Below are positions 12,001-21,143 of a stretch of DNA of 64,000 bases, piece after piece. Under the pieces are notes generated by a model, which did not search any database, was not told the origin of the DNA, and saw only the letters and a program-made list of their open reading frames with translations. This DNA is from Entomortierella parvispora (lineage: Eukaryota > Mortierellomycota > Mortierellomycetes > Mortierellales > Mortierellaceae). A program made the translations under genes and the position numbers. Location of the stretch: NCBI GenBank assembly GCA_963573315.1, contig OY752151.1:558001-622000 (forward strand), given 5' to 3'. Positions within the stretch are counted from its first letter, which is position 1; each line of letters starts with the position of its first letter.

Positions 12001-13683
12001 TCTCAAACTCACCAGAACAACCATCCCCACCACCACCATCCTTATGGCAAGCCCTCTAGCCCTTCAGGCAAGAATGAGCCAGTCATGGACTACCAAATGG
12101 CTTTGAAACAGCAGCTTATGAAGCAGGCCGAGTTGAACCGTCAGGTCGAATATGATCTTTTGCGTCGCTCTCCCATCTCGAGCCTTCCTCACTCTCTGCA
12201 GCAGACTCTCCAAGCAGAGAAGCTCTCTGCCAGGCCTGAAACCGTAATGGACTCGCATCTTAAGGAGGACGATGCCGTCGTTCCTGGAACCATTGGTGAG
12301 GACATGAGCTCTCAACAGGCCAAACAAAAGATGAGAGACCTTAAGGCATTAGACTATCAAGTTCAAAAGCAGCTCATCGCGCTCGAGTTCCGCGAACGCA
12401 AGCTTTTGCGTGGAGAGGAAGCTCTGCAGCGACAGCAAGCCAACTTTCAGAAGGTAATGGATCGACATGGATACTCGCAGGGCGCATTCCATCACCCGAA
12501 CCAACCTCTGAATCTGCAGCCGGCCCATTCGTCCTCAAGCGGTGTTCAGCCTGTCATGGGTAGCACCCCTTCCGCTCAGGATTACTTCTTGCTTCAGGAT
12601 CGATTCCGCGCACTCCAGCGACAGAACCAGATGATGGAAGCAGAGTTTAACCAGTACCGCCACGACCATCCCGCTCATATTGATATCAGCACAGTCAACC
12701 AACTCCATCAGACGATTGCCGAGCTGGAGGCCCAGAACAGCAAGCTCATGTACGATGTGACGTTCTCGAATAACTACAAGGAGCACTACAAGACTCTTTG
12801 GACCCATTCCCTTCAAGAAATTGCATCGATGCGACAGGATTTGCAGATGGGTATGGAAATCAAGATGATGAAGCAGTTCAACGAGGTCGACCAACTCAAG
12901 TTGATGGGTATGACTCGGTCCGAGACCGATCATGGTCAGGAGCGGATGATCTTGCGTGGAGTCAAGACCGAACTTGAGTTGTTGCAGCACCAGAAGCAAC
13001 ATCCACACGACTCCATGCACTCCTCTTCCCAGGCGTACCCTGATGAGGACATGAGTTGGGAGCAACCACTCCAAGAGGTTCCCGGTCTAGGAAACCAGAG
13101 ACCGCCTTACTTTGGAGGCCGAGACGGTGACGACGACGATGTGGCGGATCATGGTGGCAATGGCAGTGGTGCCTTTGGACCACGTGGCGGTCAGCAGCAT
13201 AGACGCACCGGTCAGGAATCGACGCGGCAACAACAACAACAGCAGCAGCAACAACAACAAAGACGACAACAGCAGCAGTATCGAGGACAGCAACATCAAC
13301 AACAACAACAACAGTCATTGTCAACTAGCGCGAATTCAGGATATGAGCAGTTCCCAGGCTCTGTCTTGCAACGCGACGACGAGCATAGATATCAGGGGTA
13401 TTCGCAGGCGAACCTGACAAGCACGAGCACGACCTTGAATGGAGGCACTGCTGTGGAGGAGGAGGAGGAAGTAGAGGAGGATGAGGATGATCATTCGCTG
13501 GATCTCCACGAGGACATTACCTTGGTGGAAAACTCGATGATGCGATCCATGCCTTTAAAGTACGGAGTAATGGGAGGACGCCAACAGCAGCAGCAAACGC
13601 AGCTGAAGGGAACGATCAAGACGCTCCCTGACCTCCATCGCCAGATCCAGGAGGCCGATGCCGTCTATGGACACTCCCTGTAG
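9018..13683 (+). CDS. CEP120: CEP120-like centrosomal/centriole protein
   Basis: Two exons, 9018-9066 and 9875-13683, with a GTGAGT donor and TTTCTAACAG acceptor. The product is 1285 aa. The short first exon is needed to begin the first C2 domain: YTILVTIVEGRYFKRD parallels the CEP120 start. Three C2-type domains follow. C2A is about 5-150 (STDPVEQTSYPIWDTELAWD). C2B is about 265-425 (YFIFTITIQTT, then LYLYYSFLGNNVATQ). C2C is about 478-625 (YKFSIELNSFKSLSRSL, LRYNYRPFG, TPLMVEVWCQHP). A coiled coil lies at about 830-870 (QKQLIALEFRERKLLRGEEA) and another at about 930-1030 (HYKTLWTHSLQEIA). The tail is His/Gln- and acid-rich. In animals CEP120 drives centriole elongation and microtubule-nucleation partner binding. 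Domain order matches CEP120, though the C-terminal half is longer and more repetitive. An ATG at 9640 inside the intron is a poorer start. Confidence 0.85.
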
Positions 13684-14335
13684 TTTTTTTTTGTTGTTCG
13701 TCTACCTCTTTTTCGATACGATAAAAATAACAGGATGTTCCTTCGTACTTTTGCTTCCGCCCGTTGTTCTTTGTTTCCTCGTTGCCATCTACCCGCCTTG
13801 ATATTCATATTTTATCCTTTGTCATATCCATAAAAATATCTTTGCCCCTAGTTTATCAGCATCGTTGTTTGAATGCGAGCGTGAGCAGGTGCGCTCGGGG
13901 GGTGTCTGCCGTCCTTGTGTGTCCTGTTGCCTGCTTGCTTTTTTGATCCCGGACCTACCTTTGCTCTCCTCTGCCGGCCTTGACGAACGGATTGCCTTTT
14001 TGCCGTTGGATGGGCTGTGGGTCGAAACAGGAGAGTTTACGTTCCTTTTTCGTGTGATACAAACCACACACGCACACGTTCTTTCCAGAGGATCTTTCGT
14101 GATTGGAGAACCAAAAATGTATTTATTGGTCGTTCTAACAGGTCCATGTCCTCTTCGACCTTTGAAGGTCCCTGATTAGAAAACCCTGTTGGGTATTATG
14201 GTGTTTGCCGCGTGAAAGGAATTTAGGGTTATCGAAACAAAAAAAATGACAAGGTAAAGAAAACAGAGAGAGAGAGAGTGGAGAATAATAGAGAGAAGAG
14301 AGGAGAAAGGGTCTCTTCCTTAAAAAAATTGTTTT
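13684..14335. other. Intergenic between convergent genes
   Basis: This is the 3' flank of the CEP120-like gene (T-rich just after the stop, AATAAC/ATAAAAAT motifs at 13720-13840) and the 3' flank of the minus-strand six-cysteine gene. No coding frame here is convincing. A segment near 14085-14160 resembles one near 17425-17500, part of the duplication described separately. Confidence 0.45.
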
Positions 14336-14692
14336 TTATGCAAAGACAATTTGGGAGGCAAGTAAGGCCAAGACGAGGGCGCCAGAAAGATTCAAGGTCT
14401 TTTCGGACACCATTGATATTCTGGTTCCTGCACTGGTGCTGGTGCTTGCGGTTATATTATTGTCTGGAGACACAGTTGGGCAAGACTTGAGTGAGCAATA
14501 AAACGGATACGCTGTCAGAGGGTTTGGTTGAGGTGTGGAATACGCGCCGACACCAACCGAGTTTTGGCCGACACAGGTAAAGTTCAGATGATTGGCCTGA
14601 CCATCTTGGGAACACTTTAGGAGACTGGTGTAGCGAAGGCAGGAGGAGATGTTGTTGAGCTGGAAAGACTCTTGGCACCAGAATTCAATCAT
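14336..14692 (-). CDS. Six-cysteine protein with hydrophobic C-terminal tail (paralogue A)
   Basis: Single exon, 118 aa. Six cysteines have the same order and context as in the protein at 17635-18033: CQESFQLNN, SCLRYT, KCSQDGQANHLNFTC, CSLKSCP. A Ser/Thr-rich linker leads to SEKTLNLSGALVLALLASQ, a hydrophobic end that looks like a GPI-attachment or tail-anchor signal. No N-terminal signal peptide is visible: the protein begins MIEFWCQES, and no upstream in-frame exon with a hydrophobic leader was found. Sequons include NIS, NFT and NIT. The strict conservation between the two copies supports both being real genes. Function is unknown; a surface or tail-anchored membrane protein is an inference. 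Confidence 0.7.
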   Translation of the reverse strand: MIEFWCQESFQLNNISSCLRYTSLLKCSQDGQANHLNFTCVGQNSVGVGAYSTPQPNPLTAYPFYCSLKSCPTVSPDNNITASTSTSAGTRISMVSEKTLNLSGALVLALLASQIVFA

Positions 14693-15611
14693 TTTGTTCT
14701 AGGTAGGAGGAAGGCGTGATGGGCGAATATCTATTCGTGCGGTGGAAAGGCACTCTCTTGTTGTGTGTGAAGGATGACGAGGGTTTGAGGGCTGGAGGGA
14801 GTTATAATCTTGGAGGTGGAGAACAAGGAGTAGGTTGAAGACAGGCCAGGATATGTGATGTGTTTCTTGAAAGACTAGAGCCTGAGGATGGAAAAGACGT
14901 CCAGGTTTATATCTTCGCTGCCAAGACTGCTCACAGAACTAGAGCACGCTGTTGACTGGCTTCGACTTTGAACTCTTTCTTGAACCTTGGTGCTTCTGGA
15001 TTGTCGAATGATGGAAGAGGGGGGCAGGTGGACAAGCAACAGCCGAACAAAAGTAAAGTCAAAGATATCCTTGCAAGAGAATGTCATGAGAAAAATGGAC
15101 TTTTGCCTATTCGCCCATTCCAGAAGGGCGGACGAGGACAGGAAGTTCAGGGCTGTCTTGTTTTGATAGACCCCTTTCGCATTCTTCCATAGCTGGATCC
15201 TTGCATCGTCAACGGACGAAGACAGATGGTCCCATAGCCCCTCCCCTTTGAACCACGCCTGGCATCGACTTTCAGGATAGAGGACCGAATAAACAAAAAG
15301 CCCTGGAAGGTCCCAGCCTGTGCAACCCAAGCCAAATGCCATGCCACATGGACACCCTTTTGCCGTTTTCGGTCACACCTCTGCTCTCCTTCTTCTCGCT
15401 GTGCACACTACTATTATAGGGGCAAGGGTTCTCGCTACGCCTCCGTCCAGCCATCTTCATGACCCAGGCACGACCAACAAGACCTGCATCTGACACTGCA
15501 GACTGACTTGCCAGCAGGTTGTAGCGTACTTGGCCGTTGCAACTCGATATGAAAGAATGGGCGTGATTGGCTGGAAAGCGCTCTTGTGAACAGAGTTCGA
15601 GTACTGTACCA
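14693..15611. promoter_or_regulatory. Upstream region of paralogue A with blocks shared with paralogue B
   Basis: No gene is supported here. Reading away from the six-cysteine gene, several blocks recur upstream of its paralogue: a G-rich GGTGGACAAG element (about 15026 and 18300), ATGGACTT followed by GCCCATTC (15095-15120 and 18367-18385), and TTTTGATNGACCCC followed by TTTCGCAT (15160-15185 and 18434-18456). The shared order suggests either retained duplication or conserved control elements. Confidence 0.5.
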
Positions 15612-17188
15612 ATGGAACAACAACAGCTAATGGAACAACAGCAGCCAATGGAGCAATGGTCAATGCCAATGCAGACTCCCATTCTACTGCCACCACAACC
15701 GATGCGTGAACACTTCTGCGACCCTCAACAGCAACAATTGACTCCCCCGTTTGTGCATCCTCAGCAACAGCAATAAAAGTTCATGTATAGAGCTATCGGC
15801 AAACATATGCTCCTCATAGTCAGCAGGCATACCTTCATCCGTCGATAATCGATTCTCCTCTATCTCCTTCACCCACTTTCCTGGCCCATCAAGCTGTCCT
15901 TACTGCCAACAGCACTCCTCAACAGCCTGTGATCGATAACAATCATTTACTTTCTATTAAGCCACTGCTGCCTGTAACATCGAATACACGAAAGAGACCA
16001 TCGAGCGCCGAAAGTCAACATCGTTTAGGTCGATCAGAGGAGGCAAAGGCAAAGGCAAAGGCACGCTTGCGCTAGAGGGAGAACCGGCAGACTGTCATTA
16101 TGATGATAGCGACGAGTCCTTGTCCGATGGAGCGAGCGAAAAAGAACGGGATGATGAGAGAGACTGGATTGGGTCCGCCAGAATGAGGGCCCCATTTTTG
16201 GAACGGGATGTCAGTCGTTACCTCGCTGAACGAAGTTGCAAGGACACGAACCGACGGAATTTCAAGACTGCAAACATCCACCGTCGAACTGCTGAAAATA
16301 TCAAAGACTCCAAGGTCGAGTGGACTACGAATCAAGTTGGAAAAAACACCCCGTGTATCAAGAAACGAATCACCATGAACTCACCTCGAGTTGGTGGAGA
16401 CGTTACTAAGCGACAACTCAACCATTGCCCGCCGTTTCAGAAATTTCGCAAAGCCTACCATGGAAGCCTTTCCGCCAATCCTCCTGAGCCGATGCAATCC
16501 ACTAGATGGCGTCAGCAAGTGAATGTAGCCAAGGAATACCAACTTCAACCCCCAAATGTGTCTACAAGCGATGAAGAATCTCAGGAAGACCAGGAGGCAG
16601 AAAAAACAGGTAGGTGTTTATTGAGGGCTACTGTCGCGATTCTTGGTTTCGGTATTTTATATTTACGATACCAACTAACTATGATACCATACCTTAGTGA
16701 TCACGGCAAAGGAAGGAGGGGGCAGCAGAGACAATGATGGACGCCTTCAAGAACTCCAAAAATCTGTGGCTGCTCTACAGGATCTTTTGATAATGGAGAT
16801 CAATGATCGCGGTAAACGGCTAGCAGATTTGCAGAGAAGAGAAAAGGTCACTTTCGAACGAGAGCAAGCAAGCGAAAGGAAGCTGGAGGCTATGAGGGAC
16901 AAAATGCAGGCTATGAGGGACAAAATGCAGGCTATGAGGGATAAAATGGAAGCTAGGAGGGAGGCTATGAGGAATGAAATGGAGGCTATGAGCAATGAAA
17001 TGGCGTCTATGAGAGAAAAACATGAGACGAGACTGGGAGATGATAGGAGAAGATTCGATGAATAAATGGAAAAAGAGAGCTTCCGCCTTTACGAGAGAGT
17101 CCATCGATTTGAAGAACGAGTGAGGAGATTTGAGGGGAAAAGCACAAAATCTCGTGTAGTTTCTCAAGTCACAACTGAGGTTTTCTGA
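15612..17188 (+). pseudogene. Broken gene: Gln/Pro-rich head, charged middle, repetitive coiled-coil tail
   Basis: An ATG at 15612 opens MEQQQLMEQQQPMEQW and stops at 15776. Coding-like sequence continues in another frame (QAYLHPSIIDSPLSPSPTF to about 16074), then shifts again (DDSDESLSDGASEKERDDER, from about 16075). A clean intron, 16610-16698 (GTAGGT to CTTAG), joins EAEKT to VITAKEGGG in phase. The tail has a near-perfect 24-bp repeat giving EAMRDKMQ-type units (16880-17030) that form a coiled coil. A TAA at 17063-17065 interrupts it, but the same frame carries on with MEKESFRLYERVHRFEERVR to 17188. Two frame changes and two stops argue for a decayed gene, or one with unrecognised introns. 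I do not recognise the family. Confidence 0.5.
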
Positions 17189-17634
17189 CTGAAAAAAGTG
17201 TGTTGTTCATAGTCACGGTTCTTTCGTTACTGCATACATCATCATTGGTGCCAATTGCTTCCGATAGACTTGAATAAATTTCCTCAGATTGCGCTCGCCG
17301 AAAATGCGCCAGTTCCGCTCGGAGTCCTCAGTCTCATCGCTGTCTGCTGAGTTCATCAAGCAGAATGTGAAGGATTTTCAGTGTTTCTGTGATACAAATG
17401 CTTAAGGCATGCGTTAGCTCCGGAAGATCTTTCGCGATTGAAAGTTTTTCTTTTTTATTAGGAAAACACTACACCCATTCCGGGTTCAGGGCCACTATAA
17501 CGACGTGCCTGGTAGACCTTGCTTATTATGAGTTGTATCGTATGAGATGATTGTGTTATACAGGGAAGACTGGAACTGAACAGACGAGGTTGCGGAAAGG
17601 GGAATTGAGACGAAAATGATATCCTTTCAAGAAT
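17189..17634. other. Intergenic
   Basis: This is the 3' flank of the six-cysteine paralogue B and the end of the broken coiled-coil gene. A segment around 17425-17500 matches the 3' flank of paralogue A. I see nothing else that can be supported. Confidence 0.4.
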
Positions 17635-18033
17635 CTAGAGGAGGACCATTTGGGAAACAAGCAAGGCCAGGACAAGAGCTCCAGAGAGGTTGAAGGTCTT
17701 TTCGGAGATGGCCGATGATTTGGTACCTGCACTTGTAGAATTGGAACCTTTCTTGCCTCCGTCGCTACCACTCTTGGTCGAGTTGTCATCCGGAGCCGCA
17801 GTCGGGCAAGCCGCGAGGGTGCACATGAAAGGCGTGAGGGTCAGGTTGGCGGGTGGGGGTGTGACAGATCCACCGACAGCAATCGAGTTGGCGTCGACAC
17901 AGAGATAGTTAAGATGGTTGGCTTGACCGTCTTTAACACACTTCTTGAGCTTGGTGTAGCGAAGACAGGAGGTGACGTTGTTGGGCTGGAAAGATTCCTG
18001 GCAAATGAAGGCGGTGTCGTTGGTAACGGACAT
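17635..18033 (-). CDS. Six-cysteine protein with hydrophobic C-terminal tail (paralogue B)
   Basis: Single exon, 132 aa, paralogous to the protein at 14336-14692. The aligned cysteine blocks are FICQESFQPNN, SCLRYTKLKKC, DGQANHLNYLC and PFMCTLAACPT. The linker (Lys/Gly/Ser, KSGSDGGKKGSNSTSAG) is longer than in copy A. The tail is KTFNLSGALVLALLVSQMVLL. As in copy A, the start (MSVTNDTAFIC) has no signal peptide. A TATA-like TATAAAA on the minus strand near 18190 lies about 155 bases upstream of the ATG, with a CT-rich leader between, so the start looks genuine. Function is unknown. Confidence 0.72.
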   Translation of the reverse strand: MSVTNDTAFICQESFQPNNVTSCLRYTKLKKCVKDGQANHLNYLCVDANSIAVGGSVTPPPANLTLTPFMCTLAACPTAAPDDNSTKSGSDGGKKGSNSTSAGTKSSAISEKTFNLSGALVLALLVSQMVLL

Positions 18034-20879
18034 GGTTGGTCGATTTGAGTGGTGGAGACCTGGGTTTACAGAGGGAGAGGGTTTTGATCCTGGAGAAAGC
18101 GATGGGAAACCAAGGGAGCAAGGTGGTCGTTGAAAGAAGGAAGGTCAGAATGGAAAAGGCACACGACCAAATAAAAACCTTCCCGTTTTATACCCACACG
18201 ACCAACACTGTTGTCGCTCGCTTTCTACTTTCCGCTCTCTGTTGAGCCTCGGTTTTTTTCTTTTTTAACTTTGTCGTGTGAGGGGTGACGGAGGGGGGGA
18301 GGTGGACAAGGGAGAGCCGAAAAAAGTCGAAGGCGTCCTTGGCTGAGGACTGGGTGTATATTTAGAATGGACTTCCGCCCATTCACCAACTCATGAAAGG
18401 GCGCAGGGCGCGCGCAGTATTTAGGGCCCACATGTTTTGATCGACCCCCTTTCGCATCCTTCCCGGAGAAGATGGATTGTTGGACAGGGTATGTGCAGCA
18501 GCGCAAGAACTCTGCGACGTACTTTGCTTTTGCCACAGCATGATCCACAATCGGCTTTGGGTACCTGGAAAAGCAGCTGTGTTAGCTTTTTTTATCTCTT
18601 TTTTTTTTTTTTTTTTTTTACAGCGCAAGAAGAGTTCAATTGCTCTTCAGAACCAAGCTTGTTCTTGATCATGCACACTTTGAAAGAGAAAATGGGCTGG
18701 CACTGAGCGATTTCTTTTTGTCATAATGAGAACAGAAGCCCTCAAGGGTTCTCGTCTGTGCAACTCAATCCGAGTACCACATGGACTCCAATAGCCCTTT
18801 TCGGACGCTCACTCCCCTTGCTTGCATTTGCACTGCCCTTCCTAAGAGTGCCTCCATGCTCTGTTCCCCAGCACTACTGTTCCCTTCTAGCCCCGCCGCC
18901 TTCTTGTTGTTTTCGCGGGGGTGACAACATTCCTCGCGGACCAGCAGAGACCTTCCCAGCTCTCTCTTTAATCGCGACGTTGACCGATTTTTTGCTGGCC
19001 CGAAAACAAAGGTTTGCTGTGTATGTACATTTACAGCCCGTCCCTCACACCCATGGGCATGTTCTGTTTTGCGGCGTGTACCAGTGCTTGTCAAGATATG
19101 TTAAGGTTCGGATACTGTAGACTGAGCTGCCGTTTGACGCACCAAAGATCGAGCTCCTCACGTGCCTCTAGCCTTCCCCAGGTATCTTATCTGGCAAAGA
19201 TCTCTGTTCGTTGCGACTGGCCCTGCATGACAATCTATGAGATGTTTGAATTGAAGATTTGCCTCTCTGCATTTAAACAAAACAAGGGTTGACAATGATG
19301 GCGTCTTATATCTATTGGAAGAGAGTTGCCACCGAGGAGAGGGCCATTGTTTGACCATCTCTGTCTCGCATTGGTGAAACAAGGATGGGACGACCAAGCG
19401 AAGCGTCTCTGAAAATAAAACGAAAGGAGCATCTTTGACGCCCCTAAACGTCTACAGTATGAGTGTGGCTCAATGGAACAGAATCTAAAAAGAGAGACAA
19501 GGAAGAGCCACTCGAAGGACGTGTCGCCACAGGCCACCAAAAGTTGAAGACTCCTGACTATCTTCCGAAGAGTGGCGGCGCACATTAAATTGTGCATCCA
19601 ACTGGTACAGGCAGCTGCATGTTGCCTGTTGCCTGTTTCCTGGCGACCGCACCGCCACCAAAGACGATTGCATCAGATGCAGAGCCACCTGCGGCTGCTG
19701 GCGCACGTTCTCTTGTGGGGACCAGAACAAGAGAAAGCGCGCGCCCACCACACCAAATCGCAATCAAACAGGGGCAGGCAAGGCAAAATGTCATTTCGTC
19801 CGCGCGCGCTGATTGGCCCATCCAAATTTATCGGGTGGTGCCTGGCCCGGAGCTTAATTTGCGAGAGACATTATTATTGCAAGCGGGGGAAGGCGAAAGG
19901 CAGGCAGGCAGGCACGATGTGGGCGGAGGACAATGATGATGATGAGAGAGAGAGTGGGCATGTGCCTTTCAAGATGTATCGATGCATGTAGTCCATCATG
20001 TATACTGTAGTACCCTTGCTGCTGTAGTCTATTGCCATTCCTCCCTCCGTCTTCCGATCGAGAGGGTCCTTGAAGACGCCAGGCCTAATATCATCCGTCC
20101 CACAAGTTCAATGGCGCTGAAATACAGCCAGCGGCTGAAGGCCAACTCCATCAGGGACAAGGGCATGCCATGGCATGGACGTGTACCCGGTTCTTTTGTA
20201 GTCTAGCGTACTGTACTGTAATGTACAGTACCATCTTTAAATTTAGCCTACTTTTGCTTTGTGCAACAGCAGCAACCCATCCGTGGCGCAATGTGGACAA
20301 GGCAGTCTGGAGATAGAAATGGCAGAAGAACGAACTAGCGGGTGGACCGCCAGATTCAACAAGGGCGAGGCGGACCACTACTCCAAAAGCACATTTAGGG
20401 TTGGTTGTCATTAGGTTATGGAGACCGTATTACCGCTGTATTGCCCTCTCAAATTCGTATTTCCTCCTCCGCCCACCCAAGGACTCGAAAGGGCGAGATG
20501 AGCGCGGCCGTTGGTGCAAGTCTGTTTTGTGTCCAACCGCCAAATTGCATTGGAACGGGAGCAAGAACAGACCAGGGACGACAAAACAGTGAGGAAAATG
20601 AATTGTTTCCGTTCTTCTCTTTTTTCTTTTCTCTTTTCTTTTCTTCTTCACCCCGCCAGAGTCCCCTACCTCCACCCTCACCTTCATCCTCACTCCTCCC
20701 TTCCCTTCCGTGTCCCCTTCTCCCCGCGGCAGTCTGTTGCCGTCCCTTCCTCCCCCCTGCATTCATATCACTCCAACTCATTTCTATCGCAACCGCCAAC
20801 CCCGCACGAGTCCACTCTCAAACGCGCCTTTCTCTCTTTCTCTCTTTCTCTCATCTGACACTTCCATTCGTCCAATCAG
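18034..20879. promoter_or_regulatory. Long intergenic region, including chitin synthase promoter
   Basis: About 2.8 kb without a supportable gene. The left part carries the upstream blocks of paralogue B (to about 18800). A T-run of about 20 lies near 18600. Around 20160-20176 there is a 14-base perfect palindrome, CATGCCATGGCATG, and at 20213-20231 an inverted repeat GTACTGTA/TACAGTAC. From 20600 to 20870 the plus strand is almost pure pyrimidine, the likely core promoter and leader of the chitin synthase gene. Open frames here are low-complexity artefacts. Confidence 0.45.
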
Positions 20880-21060
20880 GTAAGCATCCGTGCCGTGAGA
20901 GAAGGAAGGGCCTTTTCCCCCCCGACTTGAATCTGCTCTTCCGTCTCGCTCCATGTGCTAGTGCATCATCATTCATTCATTCGTCCTTCATCTCTTCTCA
21001 TGTTCCTACACTGACCCTTTTTGTTATATCTGTCCCGTCTCCTCTTCATTGTTGAAACAG
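20880..21060 (+). other. Probable 5'-UTR intron of chitin synthase gene
   Basis: AG followed by GTAAGCATCC at 20880 is a strong donor. The acceptor TTGTTGAAACAG ends at 21060, preceded by a T-rich stretch and a CACTGACC branch-like motif at about 21009. It lies between a pyrimidine-rich leader and the ATG at 21144. Leader introns are common in highly expressed fungal genes. Not confirmed by transcript. Confidence 0.55.
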
Positions 21061-21143
21061 GGATAGCACGCATACACTGTGGCCTATTGTTTAAAATCCT
21101 TTAAAACCCCCTCAACCCGCCCCGCGCGCCACCTCTTTCTACC

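Larger units (their letters stand above)
14085..18800. repeat. Tandem segmental duplication (copies about 14085-15350 and 17425-18800)
   Basis: The two six-cysteine genes lie in the same orientation about 3.3 kb apart. Similarity extends beyond the coding parts into the 3' flank (GATCTTTCG near 14092 and 17430) and about 0.9 kb of 5' flank. The distal marker GTGCAAC followed by CCACATGGA occurs at 15319-15350 and 18757-18785. The copies are diverged, so this is an old duplication. The broken plus-strand coiled-coil gene sits between them. Confidence 0.65.

Noticed and set aside
20405-21055. A 216-codon plus-strand frame upstream of chitin synthase
   Set aside because: It is low-complexity, crosses a likely 5'-UTR intron, and overlaps the pyrimidine-rich leader.
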